Positions 22,201 to 31,464 are shown, counted from the first letter of the stretch. The stretch: DNA of 64,000 nt from Scilla litardierei (GCA_030789695.1 CM061132.1:156408817-156472816); one strand, 5' to 3'. The notes: a model not told the origin generated them from the letters alone. Translations and numbers: made by a program.

Positions 22201-25200
22201 GTTCAACGACGAGGTGGCGTGGCTCGGACCCTTTCGTCGGTCATCGGTATTTGGTAAATCATTTTAATCTTGATTTTTGACTTTAAATTTTGTATTTTGC
22301 CTGCAATGATGTTTCTGAGCATGGCTCGTAAATTGTCGGGGCTTGGCAGTGACCCTCGATCATCACTTGACATGGTTGTGGTTGTTTATTTGGATGGTGT
22401 TGCTTTACCATGACTTTAGCTTGGGGCTTCGCCCCTGCCGTGAGTTTTCATGGAGCTTTGGCCCTCTGTCGTGGCTTCTGTTTGGTCCATGTCCCCTGTC
22501 GTGGCCCTGTTTGGGGTCTAGGCCCATGACGTGACTCTCCTTAGGGCTTTGCCCCTTCTGTCGTGACCCCTTTGGGCTCCTTGCCCTTGGCCGTGACCTC
22601 CTTAGGCTCTGTCCTCTCACATGTTCCTATGCTGATTGATGACGTTGGCTGTGGCTTTTGATGTGGTTGGTGTTGTTTGGTGATGGCTTGGGATTGGTCG
22701 TGAGTTGGTGTTGGTGCTGGATGTTTGTTTTGTTGTTATTGTTGGCTTTAGGTTAAGGCTATGCATGTGAGTTATTGGATGGGCTTTGCCCTATAGTTGG
22801 ACTTGGGCTTTTGCCCTTCTTACTTACTGGATCTTTGGGCTTTGCACTGGGCTATTGCCCTAATGACGGACCCTCGACTTAGATTCATGCTTATAAAATT
22901 TTAAAGATCATCTTTGATGATCATGTTTGCTGGTGACATGTGAAGCATGAATAAATAAATATGACCCTTACAACGATCGATGATGAGAAGTCTGTGCGAT
23001 CATCATGAATGTCCGTCTCCCCGTTGTTATTTTCCCTATGTTTTATGTTTCAGTTTGTTGTATCGTTCGCTACATGCTATCCAGGTTAGACTATTATACC
23101 AATTGTTACATGTTATTCATGTTTAGACTGTTACATCACTTGTTATATGCTTAGCCTGTTATTTCATTTGTTGCATGCTATCCATATCTAGATCGATATA
23201 TCACCTGCCACATGTTATCTCATGACATCAAAATTAGTAATATGTTGGATGTGATATGATGAAGACATGATCGTGAGAAAACTGCTATCTTTCTTGTATA
23301 TAACATGTAGTTGGTTTTGTTATTTAAATGTCATCTTAACATTGGCATAAACTCATGTAAATTGCTGGAATTATGAAACATGAATAGACTTGAATCACAT
23401 AGCACACCAACCATATTAGTTAGTTTTCATGTGACTCATGGATTTGTTTAGAAACATTATTACATGATGCACGTTCAACCAAATATTGGCATCTTAGAAC
23501 ACTTGATCTACACTACTATAACACTTAAAGATGTACACCTTGACATACACTTGGCACTTCAAACTCATTGGATTTTTGGGGTAACTCGTGTTAGAGTGTG
23601 TGCAACTGGAGTCATGCTTCTGATCACACGACCGCATCAGGTGTTCCGACCGGTTCCCATCATGCATCCATGTTGCCTTCTTAGTATCGTCAGACATAAT
23701 TTTGAGTCCCTCGTGATTCTATTTTGAACTCAAAGCCCTCCTTATTTTCTATGTAAGGGCTCGTTCTAGGTGAGTATCCCCTGGTACAAGGTGAACTACT
23801 GATTACTTATTGTACTCTCCTATATGTGTCACAATTAGAATTGGTATACTTGTTAGAACCATAATTATATAACTTTAAACTGTAAACTCTCTTGCATGTT
23901 TTGCATGCCTGTTTTTCTTGTTTTCCATTCCTACTTTTAGTTAGCTTATAGTTGTGCTCGTATAACTGTTTACTTTCAAATTCTAGAATTACTGTAATTT
24001 ACCTCTGACATACTGGCGGCTCTTCGGTTTTCTTCCATCGTCGGGTGCTGAGTTGTAACCAAAGGAGGCCCCCGCTTTTACGGACATTGAGTTTGCCATG
24101 GAGAGCGCGGATTTCTGAATGTGAGTTTGTGAGCGCATCTCTGATGAATCTTTTGTGTTTTGTGAGAGTATGATGTATCTGACTTTTGTAACTCTCATGT
24201 ATTAATGGAATTTTCATATGAGCATTTTGGTACATCTCTATTTGTAACCTAGATTGTTTTTACGAGTTATCTGCAGGACATGCCAATTATTGCGAAAAAC
24301 GGTCGCATACCCGAGTTGCGAGGCGTGACAAAATCTTGCAAGATTAAAGCTCGTTTGGTGGCCAAGAAGTATTCTTAAATGCATCGAGTTAATTACCAAG
24401 ACACTATCTCATATGATAGAGATGACCTTTTCAAGACTTCTCATCTCATCAGTGGCTACTTAACATTGGCTATTGCACCAATTTAACATTAACAACACCT
24501 TCTCAACTGTCATTCTTAATGAAGTATACATGGAGCATTCGCTTAGATTTATAACTCAAGGAGAGTTAGGAAAGGTGTGTTGATTAATACTCATTACATG
24601 TCCTTAAAGCGGTTTAGTAAAGCTTGGTTTAGAAGATTTATCACAGTTGTTCAGAAACTTAGACTCAACGGTCATAGAAGGACTACCCCATTTTCTTCAT
24701 GAGAATAATGGGTATTATACGTCATATAAGAGGGTGTCTCATATTCCCTCACATAAACGGGGCGAGTACAAGCCCATGTGGGTTTGTACTTGTTGTACTT
24801 GATTCCCTTTATATGAGAGGACATATGAGACACCCTCTCATATGGCATATGATACCCATTAATCCCTTTCTTCATATGCATTAAGATAAATGCTGTCCAT
24901 TGGTTGTTTAGGTTGATCAAAACATTGTGATAACATTGTGATCACTGAGATGATGTAAAGGGCATCAATAACCCAAAATCATACTTGTAGCATCATTGCC
25001 AGACACAATATCTTGAACCATTACATCACATCTTAGCAATAGAAGTGGAAAACTTGAAAAGATGGATTGTTTTATCACAACAAAAGTATGCCTTAATCAC
25101 GCTTCTAGAGATAAGCTTTATAGGTTATCAATCAACTAATTTACCTATAGAATTCAAACAGAGTACCAAACCAGAGCAAATATTAAATAATACCAGACAA

Positions 25201-28200
25201 TACATAAGACTTGGAGGCTAAACTGTCTTACTGTGATACTATCTGGTAGTACATATCCAGTAAGTAGTAAGTGTAGTTAGCCCGCGTATGTTTGCTCCAC
25301 AAACGAGTCACTTGGATGCCTCAGAACAATGTTACTTGAAGGATGCTCCAAGGTGAGAATTCATATTTTCTAATAGTGGCCACAGGTTGTTGGTTTCTTA
25401 GATACTGATGAAACAAAATCGCATATTGGTAGAACGTTAGTTACATGGTATTATGTTTTGGCAACGGCAACCATATAACATGGATGCACAAGATGTAGTG
25501 TCTTGGTTGATAAAAGAATTAAGGTTATAGTTGTGACAAATATTATGTTTATGTTACTTTGGGCTAGTGATTCTATGAATGAGCTTCAGTTCACACTTTC
25601 ATCTCCCATGCGCTAATTTATAGAAATAGTGTAACAATTCATATTGTAGAGAATCATGTCTTCCATAAATGTACCTAGCATATCAATGTAAAATGCTATC
25701 TTGTTTGAAAGTTGAAAAACAAGATTTTGGATACTTAAAATGTAATTTATATTAATCATATGACATACGTGATAAAAAAACCACTTGAAGGATCAACAAA
25801 TTAGTTTATTTGTGGTGAGCTAAGCATGTATGATGTATTCGTTATGGTTTATGAGATAGCATTAGAATATATGTAATTATATATAGTGTGAAATGGTTTT
25901 TATGTAAACTTGCTTATGCTACATAAATAAACAACAAGGAGATATTTTGGAATATTCTCCGCTGTCTAACATTTTCTCTTTAATCATCTTTATTAGCACA
26001 ACTTATAGAGTTAGAGATATTCTCTGTTGTCTAACCTTTTCTCTTTAACTATCTTTATTAACACAACTTATAGAGTTACGCATACCATTTTATAAAGAGA
26101 GAGATTGTCATTCATTTAAAAGGATCAAACAAGCAAATCATACCAACTCAAATTTAAAAATCAATTATTATATATATATATACACACATATATAGTTAAA
26201 CTATGGTACACTTATAAGGATTAAATATTCAAATCTTACCAACCCAAATTTAAAAATCAATTCTGTTAGATATGATACAACATGTTTAAAGTACTTAAAA
26301 ACTAAATTTCAAAAGATTTAGACATGTTACATATACATCAAGTATGTGCCAATTTTGTTGGATTCTAATACATTGATATTGTCGCCATTTTTTCATGGAG
26401 AGAGCATATTCAACTCATTCAAAATTTAGTAAGTCGCTTAAATGTTTGGAACACATCCAACATAATGCATTTTTAATTTTAGTTGTTAAAATTTAGAATG
26501 GTACAATTTGCATGTTTAATCCTTTTGAGTACAGTTTAACTTTACGTGTGCATATGTACACGCATATACATATACATATGCTTGTATAGAATAATAGGGA
26601 TTAGATAACATCTAAGAAATTTGGATGTGCTAACATAGCAGTCACAACACTACATCTAAGGCATGGAAAAGTCATTGAATTGAAATTTTTTACAGATAAC
26701 CCTTAACATCTTGAGAAGGGAAAACACCAACCCCACGATAAGCTGTGCCCCTCCATCTCTTTCTTTCTCTAAATTCTATTTCAGATCCCTGGCTTGTTGC
26801 CCGCCCCACTTTACCCAACCATATCGCTTGGACCACTCCATTATACCATCTAACTCTATGATGTAATAAACCAAAGTGATCCATTTCTCTTTCATGCATC
26901 CTCATCTCTTTATCTCTCTTAAATCCTCCATTTTCTCTCCCATAAACTCTTTCTCGGATCCATGCCCCGTTGCCTACCCTACACTCCTTTTTCTCACACA
27001 TATGCATCTCTCTCTCACCACTATCTTATATCCAGTGTTGCCCTATCCGTTCGAGCCCCCTAACCTCATCGTTGAAGTGATATGTGAGAGAATGTGAATT
27101 TAAGAGATTTGAGAGAAAGCTCGGATGAATGACATGAATGCGGGCCGAGTGGGTCAGGTGGTCGGGCGACGATGTTGGGGGAGGACATAAGATGACTAAG
27201 AGAGAATTAAAGAAAGATATGAAGGTGTGGGAGCGATATGATGGATGCATGTCATAAATGGGGTCCTCCTTTCTATGTATGAGATTTCATCGCACGAATG
27301 GATCCAAGGAAACTTCTTCGATGCCATCTGATATCAATTATTCCCCAACATATGATTGGAACAATAAACTTATTGTGGAGATGTTGATAACTAAACAGTG
27401 CAAACAGCTACATCCAATGCTAAGATGATGGGATGACATAAGTGTACAAAATGAAAAACGATGTATTATTCAAAATCTAGAATTGTTGTAAAGAGTGTGA
27501 TGACCAAAAAGTGTACTAAATGCAAGACCATGTATTCTCCAAAATCTAGAATTGTTGCAAAGGGTGTTTTGTTAATATTTCATAAGATGATCCACAACAA
27601 AAAATCCATTCATATATACCGTGTATTTTAACTAATGACTTGAAAATTCTTAAGAAATTTAAAATTTTCCATGAATATCATATATATATTGAACGATACA
27701 ATCTTGGCGACATTAAGTAGCAATGTTTAAATGAAAACAACATATCCTTCCCGTTGATTCTAACTCAAAATGCAAGTTCATTTTTTTATTGATGATAGTG
27801 ATGGGTTTATGTATCGCATCTAGTTGAACATCCAAGAAACTTTATTTCTAATGGCATTTGATGAACCGAGAAATCCATTTGATTAGCTTGGGTCTATAGA
27901 TCAGTATTATTTAGTTGTGTCTCTACAACTAAATGATGGATAAATGCTAGGCTAAAGTTTCCTTATAACACTATACTCTCATATTGAGTTGCAAGGTGAC
28001 TTCAAAAAGGATGGAGATGAGATACGAAAGAGATGAAAGAAATTTGAAAGACAAAGACCACATAATAGATTTATATATCATTACCTCATAGATATTAGTT
28101 ATAATCTTGCTTTTCTTTACATGATAAATTTCTTTATCGGTATCACTTAGATGTAGGCTAACCTTGATCGATCAAACCATGTAACATTATGGATTCTTCT

Positions 28201-30898
28201 TCTTGTGTTTGTGCATGATTTTCTTCATCATGTGCGCTTATGTAATCATAGGTTTTGATCCCTAACAGATAGGATGATCCCAACATGGATGCAAAGTGCT
28301 GAGAACAAGAAAAAAGAAATAGAAGTTTCCGAGGACTTACACCCATATTTTTTTCGGAAAATTGCATTAGCCATTAATGGCAAAGCAAGTAGACAACAAC
28401 TATAAGTTTACTCAATTAAAAGAAAAGAAGAAGAAAAGATACTTTTCTCAAGAATATTAAAGAGAAATTTAGAGTTTTTTTACAACCCTTCCAGGAACAT
28501 GTGCCCTATGAAGTATGGACACTCCATATATGGTGTCGTGTCAAAGTTGGACATGTGTAAAACACCAACACTGGCACCATACTTCTCTAACACATATTGA
28601 ACACTTCAAATCTAAGCCATCTCTGTTCTTAATAAAATCTAAACGTTGTGTGTTTGACACTTAAAACTATGTCTCTTCAATATATATTTATATTTATGTG
28701 TGTATGTATATATGGCTTTATTAACCAAGTGAATACTATGCCAACAACATCATTCGAACTAAATTAGGTATCTATTAGAATCTTTTTAGCTCTTTTTATT
28801 TGCTTTCATTACTTGATAGAAACAATTTTGCATTGAAATTTATATTGCTCTTTTCAATTTTAAAAGAACACGCCATAATCGTTATAAGATTTTGACGTGT
28901 ATTATACATAGATAAATATGCATATATAGAAGCTATATCATGTATTCACATGTTCTACTTTTTAAAAGTATGACATGTCTTCATGTCAATGTTGTGCCAT
29001 ATCCATGTTGTGTATGTGCCTCTGCTACATAGCATGTCTTCACCCTTTCAACACAGCTCTTATATGAAGATTGCCCAAATTGAAGGCACCGCTTGCTCCT
29101 ACTCTGTTGAAAAGTTACACGTGAACTCTCATACTTGACCAACTATAATTGTGAGAATCTATTGTGTTGGAAGATATCCTTGGACCACCTATTTTTTTCA
29201 ACACAAATGCCTAATGTCCCTGCCATGACCAATGAGAAAAATCATGGCTCTAGCATGTACCTCTCTCCTTGAACGTCCCACTACCAAGTCTGAAGCTGAT
29301 TGGCGGTATTCTAAGCCCTTCCTTGTAGGTTTTATAATCATTTGATGTGGGTGGGAAGCCATTTAGCTTTTGTTGTGTTAGATCCCTAAAGTTTCCCAAA
29401 CCAACTAAGAAAAAGAAAAGGACCCCTTTATGTAAGTCGCCACATTTTCCTAAGTAATGATCTCTCTACTCCTAATTACCCATGGAACAATACACTTATC
29501 AACTCATACAAGTAATTAAAGAAGAATGTTGAAGCGAATGAGATGTGAACACATCCCCTCTTGCCATGAAAATCCCAACCCAATAATTAACACAAACAGA
29601 CAGCTTCCTCTCAATCTTCTCTATTAACAGGAACCCTCATTCATGTTAGAGCCCAAGAATTCTATATGTCTCCTACTTGGACAAATAAAGATATTGGAAA
29701 ACATAGTTTTCTTTAGTTTTATTTATCTTTGCGTAACCCAATAGGATCTCGAATGTTTTGTGAAAATTGAACATCATCCTTGACACTTTGAAGCAATATA
29801 GGCTACATGTCACAGTGATGACTCAACCAAAGACACACATTTCAAAATGTAAGATGCCCTTGCTGAGAGAAGTTATGGTAATCCTGATTTGCTACCCAAA
29901 ACAAAGCCTGAAAATGATAGCAGAAGTTCATGTCAAAGACCACTCTAGCAAACAATTTGTTGTCCCGCAACCATATAGACATAGAGTAATAACTCTCTAT
30001 TATATATGCTAATTTTAAATCTAACCTACCAAGCTCACCCAAAACGTCTAGTTTACCGTGCCAATACAACCACCCATCAGAGTTCTCAAATGGTGATACA
30101 CATCAAAATCATTGTTTTCCATAGTAAAGTATCCCACATATTACATCATGTGCCGTAAGATATGTTATCTCATATAAGACAGACCTCAAAAAGTTTCTAC
30201 AAACAGAACAACCATGGGTTAATAGCTTAAATGACATTTCATATGTCTCGTTGTTGTACCAAAAAAGATGAAATACTAAGGTGGTCAAATACTCGTGCTA
30301 AATTGTGTTGCCTAACAAGAACAGCTACTCTCACTTTGATTTAGCCACCAAAAACCTATAGCCACATGCTAAGTACTCGGTCAAGACGGAAGACCAAGCT
30401 CCTGGTAAGCTTATAAACAACTATCTACTTATTTTTGTAATAAAAAGAAGGGAAGATTACACAAAAAGCACTCTTTTTGAGTACAAATTAGGCGTAGGCA
30501 ACTCAATAAGTCATGAATATTGTAACTTTTGCATGCAATTTCACAAGAAGCAAACGATTCACATAGTCTATAAACTAGTCAGTTCATAAACCAATCAAGA
30601 ATTTGAAGTTTTTACTTAGAAATTAATAATTCGAAAAACAAAATCAAAAATTACAGAAATATGGTCACTTGCGAGACGATTATTTCATTTCAGACCGAAA
30701 TCAATAGAATAGAAATGGAAATTCTGTGGAAAGTTAGAATTGTTCTTACAAGAAGTAGTCATAGGCGCCGTATGTGATAAAGTAATGAATTCGCTCGATT
30801 AAGGTCCCCTGAAAAATTGGCCAATGCCCGCAGAGGAGCGACACCACTGCGACCGCGGTGATGAGGCCGTGCGCCACCAGAACCCACTGCATCTCCAT
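7131..30898 (-). CDS. DHHC-type protein S-acyltransferase, PAT17-like (3' end outside window)
   Basis: This membrane enzyme transfers palmitate from its own DHHC cysteine to cysteines of target proteins. Five exons, all with GT donors and AG acceptors and matching phases, join into 193 codons. Hydrophobic segments lie near residues 5-23, 82-100 and 115-131. A Ser-Asp-Pro-Gly motif follows at 133-136 (the DPG motif of this family). The Cys-rich domain has C162, C165, H175, C176, C179, C182 and Asp-His-His-Cys at 187-190. The Met codon at 30898 was chosen as the first in frame after a GA-rich leader. A second in-frame Met is two codons on. The last fragments of the domain, the fourth membrane segment and the TTxE region are missing because intron 5 runs off the left edge. 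From memory it is closest to Arabidopsis PAT17. The family call is certain and the subgroup probable. Confidence 0.9.
7290..7457 (-). CDS. DHHC gene exon 4
   Basis: 168 nt. It opens with a membrane segment ([15 protein letters not shown]), then [13 protein letters not shown] with the DPG motif, and ends KECPTCKIP with two bases of a Lys codon. It supplies the first Cys pair of the Cys-rich domain. It is separated from exon 3 by an 89-bp intron. Confidence 0.94.
7547..7641 (-). CDS. DHHC gene exon 3
   Basis: 95 nt encoding [14 protein letters not shown] and continuing to HVNEFH, with two bases of an Arg codon before GTAAAG. It forms a membrane segment plus a short loop. It is not part of any long open frame, and was placed by splice sites and by phase with its neighbours. 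Confidence 0.9.
7642..8604 (-). other. DHHC gene intron 2
   Basis: 963 bp with a GTACGC donor and a TTGCAG acceptor on the minus strand. No repeat element or RNA gene was recognised in it. Confidence 0.85.
8605..8698 (-). CDS. DHHC gene exon 2
   Basis: Bounded by a TGTAACAG acceptor and a GTACGC donor. It encodes [11 protein letters not shown] and, near its end, [11 protein letters not shown]. The first base completes the Leu codon split with exon 1, about 22 kb away. Confidence 0.92.
9064..9576 (+). repeat. 0.5-kb tandem duplication, copy 1
   Basis: It begins AGAGTCGGGTCCCTACTGTT and ends AATATGAATTCAAGAC. It is repeated almost immediately after, with scattered substitutions and small deletions. 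No protein or RNA gene was recognised within the unit. Confidence 0.9.
9584..10071 (+). repeat. 0.5-kb tandem duplication, copy 2
   Basis: Second copy, 488 bp against 513 bp in copy 1, with the same start (AGAGTTGGGTCCCTACTGTT) and end (AATATGAATTCAAGAC). Small deletions account for the length difference. Confidence 0.9.
10072..11564. other. Unassigned intron sequence
   Basis: AT-rich, with a CCCTCCCCTCCCCTCCC simple repeat near 11252-11280 and a TATG/CATA-rich stretch near 10820-10900. No element was recognised. Confidence 0.4.
11565..11880. mobile_element. Foldback MITE-like hairpin
   Basis: Long inverted arms: ATACACCAAAGATTCAGTGA continuing to AAGGGTGAAAAAA on the left is matched in reverse complement by TTTTTTCACCCTTAG through GGATCTTTGGTGTAT on the right. 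Weaker pairing extends outward to about 11565 and 11880. There is no coding capacity. It is a non-autonomous DNA-transposon-like repeat of uncertain superfamily. Confidence 0.75.
12160..12530. mobile_element. Foldback MITE, family F, copy 1
   Basis: Nearly the whole element folds on itself. GGATATATGCTGTCAACGCA at the left pairs with TGCTAACACATATCC at the right. AACAAATCCATAG pairs with CTATAGATTTGTG. ACATCAAAAATCAAGTGAAC pairs with GTTCATTTGATTTTTGGTAT. It is AT-rich and non-coding. Confidence 0.75.
12537..12925. mobile_element. Foldback MITE, family F, copy 2
   Basis: Adjacent relative of copy 1. Its arms include CACCAAAAATTAAACGAATTC pairing with GAATTCATTTAATTTTTAGTG, and GTTTTGAATTTTTTAAG pairing with CGAAAAAATTAAAAACC. 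It shares GATCACTCCTAAA and GATCTGATCGA segments with copy 1, so the two belong to one family. Confidence 0.72.
12932..13091. mobile_element. Short MITE, 160 bp, family P
   Basis: Terminal arms AATGTAGAACAGGTG.. and ..TTTTCTACATT, with the inner block CCAATGGATCAGGTG pairing with CACCTGATCCATTGG. A 13-bp direct repeat ATTATTCTCATAT lies just outside it (12915-12927 and 13092-13104). The core around GAGTACAAGCCCATGT is shared with the MITE at 24706-24861, although the arms differ. Confidence 0.8.
13120..13870 (+). repeat. LTR-like direct repeat, left member
   Basis: Homologous to 16135-16860. Shared landmarks are ACAAGCTACAACCAAGTGC, AGCAATTTCAATCAT, AAGTATAAAAGGCAA (TATA-like), TTTTCTTAGGAGTCAAAT and a tail through AACCTTAATTTAG-type sequence. 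Order and spacing suggest the two LTRs of a very old element, or two related solo copies. Confidence 0.55.
13871..16134. mobile_element. Interior of an old LTR-pair element (LARD-like?)
   Basis: Sequence between the two LTR-like repeats. It has no recognisable gag or pol domain. It contains a second pair of diverged direct repeats (about 14610-14790 and 15045-15250; shared GTTTCCGAGGCTTCT / GTTTTCGAGGCTTCT), an (AAAATT)n run near 15355 and an unassigned minus-strand frame (15564-15974). If the flanking repeats are LTRs this would be a large non-autonomous element. Confidence 0.35.
16135..16860 (+). repeat. LTR-like direct repeat, right member
   Basis: Matches 13120-13870 in the same order. 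It has ACAAGATATAACCAAGTGCC, AGCAATTTCAAGCAT, TATAAAAGGCAAACTTC, TTTTCTTAGAAGTCAAAT and a closing TTAAAACCTTAATTTAG. A (TTTTA)n run near 16290-16335 expands one part. Confidence 0.55.
16990..17720 (+). pseudogene. Gypsy gag zinc knuckle and protease remnant
   Basis: CCHC-like residues appear in [14 protein letters not shown] and [12 protein letters not shown] near 17007-17110, split by a stop. A protease motif [15 protein letters not shown] lies near 17410, where chromoviruses have Asp-Ser-Gly. The Gly is replaced by Glu, so the active site is damaged. A following block ending [16 protein letters not shown] fits the end of the protease domain. Confidence 0.7.
17732..18513 (+). pseudogene. Gypsy reverse transcriptase, duplicated unit 1
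   Basis: The longest intact frame, 17854-18471, covers [37 protein letters not shown] and the catalytic [13 protein letters not shown]. The unit ends with a remnant of FLDHVASGE and then jumps back to sequence matching its own start. The next unit begins about 793 bp downstream of this one. Confidence 0.85.
18525..19321 (+). pseudogene. Gypsy reverse transcriptase, duplicated unit 2
   Basis: Tandem second copy starting AAAGACCAGTGCAATTTAG. It carries [24 protein letters not shown], a one-base shift near 19003, then [12 protein letters not shown] and [14 protein letters not shown]. It continues into the rest of the polyprotein, so this copy sits in the normal position and unit 1 is the extra one. 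The YIDD core is intact in both. Confidence 0.85.
19322..19960 (+). pseudogene. Gypsy RNase H remnant
   Basis: After the RT connection ([19 protein letters not shown]) the frame shows [11 protein letters not shown], the first catalytic Asp region of RNase H. Frameshifted pieces follow, such as [19 protein letters not shown] and the Tyr-His-Pro tail ending NVVPDALSR. Several shifts and stops interrupt it. Confidence 0.75.
20250..21400 (+). pseudogene. Gypsy integrase and GPY/F-type tail remnant
   Basis: [17 protein letters not shown] holds the first catalytic Asp. [13 protein letters not shown] holds the second. [11 protein letters not shown] stands where Glu is expected, so the third catalytic residue is replaced by Lys. 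Downstream are [19 protein letters not shown] and [13 protein letters not shown], typical of the GPY/F module. Stops are frequent. Confidence 0.8.
22400..22870 (+). repeat. Degenerate GGGCTTTGCCCC tandem repeats
   Basis: Short palindromic units such as GGGGCTTCGCCCC, GGGCTTTGCCCC and GGGCTTTTGCCC recur every 35-45 bp, interspersed with TGTCGTGAC. They lie inside the gypsy LTR. Confidence 0.65.
23050..23225 (+). repeat. About four diverged 45-bp tandem repeats
   Basis: Repeated pattern CACTTGTTACATGCTATCCA then TCTAGACTGTTAT-like. The copies are strongly diverged and internal to the gypsy LTR. Confidence 0.6.
24331..25700 (+). pseudogene. Ty1/copia pol remnant (RT to RNase H)
   Basis: With frameshifts it reads ARLVAKKYS, a block near [19 protein letters not shown]-like remnants near 24610, a run like [19 protein letters not shown], and then [16 protein letters not shown] and [14 protein letters not shown] pieces. 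This is the normal order of the C-terminal half of a copia polyprotein. It is interrupted by a MITE at 24706-24861 and is unrelated in detail to copia family A-D. Confidence 0.7.
24706..24861. mobile_element. MITE, 156 bp, inserted in the copia remnant
   Basis: Nearly perfect arms: TAATGGGTATTATACG and AGAGGGTGTCTCATAT on the left match CATATGATACCCATTA and ATATGAGACACCCTCT on the right. The core GAGTACAAGCCCATGTGGG is itself palindromic (AGTACAA..TTGTACT) and is shared with the MITE at 12932-13091. Confidence 0.85.
25952..26081 (+). repeat. 65-bp tandem duplication (2 copies)
   Basis: Units at 25952-26016 and 26017-26081, both starting ATATTCTC and ending ACAACTTATAGAGTTA plus a few bases. 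They differ at a few bases only. Confidence 0.85.
26183..26565. mobile_element. MITE-like inverted repeat, about 380 bp
   Basis: Left arm ATATATAGTTAAACTATGGT followed by AAGGATTAAATATTCAAA is matched in reverse complement by the right-arm TTTGCATGTTTAATCCTTTT and ACAGTTTAACTTTACG. An AAGGATCAAACAAGC-type copy of the arm also occurs just upstream (26120-26165). Confidence 0.65.
26566..30749. other. Unassigned 3'-proximal part of intron 1 (gene-start side)
   Basis: About 4 kb of AT-rich sequence. A pyrimidine-rich stretch lies at 26750-27010. The minus strand at 29700-30400 gives protein-like pieces (for example [20 protein letters not shown]) broken by stops, possibly an old transposon, but no family was recognised. 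No exon fits between exons 1 and 2, which join in phase directly. Confidence 0.4.
30750..30898 (-). CDS. DHHC gene exon 1 (codons 1-49 plus 2 nt)
   Basis: It starts [16 protein letters not shown] and ends with Tyr-Asp-Tyr-Phe and two bases of a Leu codon before a GTAAG donor. It encodes the N-terminal membrane segment. Joining to exon 2 completes Leu and continues Arg-Phe-Val, so the phase fits exactly. Confidence 0.92.
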
Positions 30899-30950
30899 AC
30901 TCCTCTCCCTCTCCCTCTCCCTCTGATCTCTCGGTCGATCCAGCGATCGA
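30899..30950 (-). promoter_or_regulatory. GA-rich 5' leader of the DHHC gene
   Basis: Between the TATA-like site and the start codon, the minus strand carries GAGGGAGAGGGAGAGGGAGA directly before GGAGTATGGAG. GA/CT-rich leaders are common in plant genes. The transcription start was not determined. Confidence 0.55.
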
Positions 30951-30972
30951 GCAATGGACTTTTCTTGCCCTT

Positions 30973-30986
30973 TTTATTTAAATAAA
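30973..30986 (-). promoter_or_regulatory. TATA-like box of the DHHC gene
   Basis: A palindromic TTTATTTAAATAAA lies about 75-90 bp upstream of the start codon at 30898, a plausible distance for a TATA box with a short leader. The T-rich flank makes a chance match possible. Confidence 0.45.
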
Positions 30987-31080
30987 AAAAGTGAAAAAAT
31001 CGAAAGAGAAAAGATAGTCAAAGGGATGAAGAAATATATTTAGCGAGAGGGCGCTTCAGGAACGGACTCGGAATCCATTA

Positions 31081-31404
31081 GGGCTTGTTCTTTTGAGTGT
31101 AAATGAGTGGGAATCCCACTTTTTTCACTGTTGTGAACAGTGTTTAGGAGGAAAATCGATTGAGATTCCCCAAACCCGTTCTTTTACTTTCCCAGCGTAA
31201 AGGGATTCTCAAGACCCCTTTCCCTCTCTATTCCCCTCTTTTGAAGAAACTCTAAAATGAGGGATTTCATGAGGAATTCCTTTCTCCTCCCCTTTCTCCT
31301 CCCACTTTCTCATCCAAAAGAACACAAAACTCAAATTTTCTCTCTCTTGATTCCTTTATTCCCCCCACTTTCCCCAAACACATTACACTCAAAAGAACAG
31401 GCCC
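31081..31404. mobile_element. Tourist/PIF-Harbinger-like MITE, 324 bp
   Basis: Terminal inverted repeats GGGCTTGTTCTTTTGAGTGT and, at the other end, ACACTCAAAAGAACAGGCCC. A TTA duplication lies on both sides (31078-31080 and 31405-31407). TTA targets and GGGC..GTTC termini are hallmarks of PIF/Harbinger (Tourist) MITEs. It lies about 180 bp upstream of the DHHC start codon, so it may form part of that promoter. Confidence 0.85.
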
Positions 31405-31464
31405 TTAGTTGAAACTAAATGCTCACATGACATACAAGGTTAAGTCTCTCACTTCAAAAACTCT

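Larger units (their letters stand above)
16960..24330 (+). mobile_element. 5'-truncated Ty3/gypsy chromovirus (Tekay-like)
   Basis: A degenerate element inside DHHC intron 1. In order it holds a zinc-knuckle remnant, a protease, duplicated reverse transcriptase, RNase H, integrase with a GPY/F-type tail, and a 2.8-kb 3' LTR. The 5' LTR and most of gag are absent. The terminal LTR sequence GGCGTGACA and the polyprotein tail ([14 protein letters not shown]) fit the Tekay/Del chromovirus group as recalled. Many stops and frameshifts make it immobile. Confidence 0.85.
21539..24330 (+). mobile_element. 3' LTR of the Tekay-like element (2,792 bp)
   Basis: It starts TGGTGACCTCAATTTT after a purine run (AAGGATGGTAGG) and ends GAGGCGTGACA. 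Inside are a (TTCT)n tract near 21590, degenerate GGGCTTTGCCCC/TGTCGTGAC repeats near 22400-22870, and about four diverged 45-bp repeats near 23050-23225. The 239-codon open frame at its start is not supported as a gene. Confidence 0.8.
8699..30749 (-). other. DHHC gene intron 1 (22,051 bp)
   Basis: The donor GTAAG at 30749 and the acceptor CAG at 8699 join exons 1 and 2 in phase. Inside are a 0.5-kb tandem duplication, at least six MITE-like hairpins, an LTR-pair remnant, a degenerate gypsy element with a 2.8-kb LTR, and a copia remnant. The size is unusual for small-genome plants and typical of large transposon-filled genomes. Confidence 0.9.

Noticed and set aside
21538..22257. 239-codon plus-strand open frame
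   Set aside because: Lies at the start of the gypsy 3' LTR. Composition is T-rich and no family was recognised.
26690..27250. Overlapping frames in a pyrimidine-rich part of intron 1
   Set aside because: No domain and no splice connection to the DHHC exons. Composition explains them.
29767..30420. Possible extra exon or protein gene near the 5' end of intron 1
   Set aside because: Frames are broken by stops, and exons 1 and 2 already join in phase without it.
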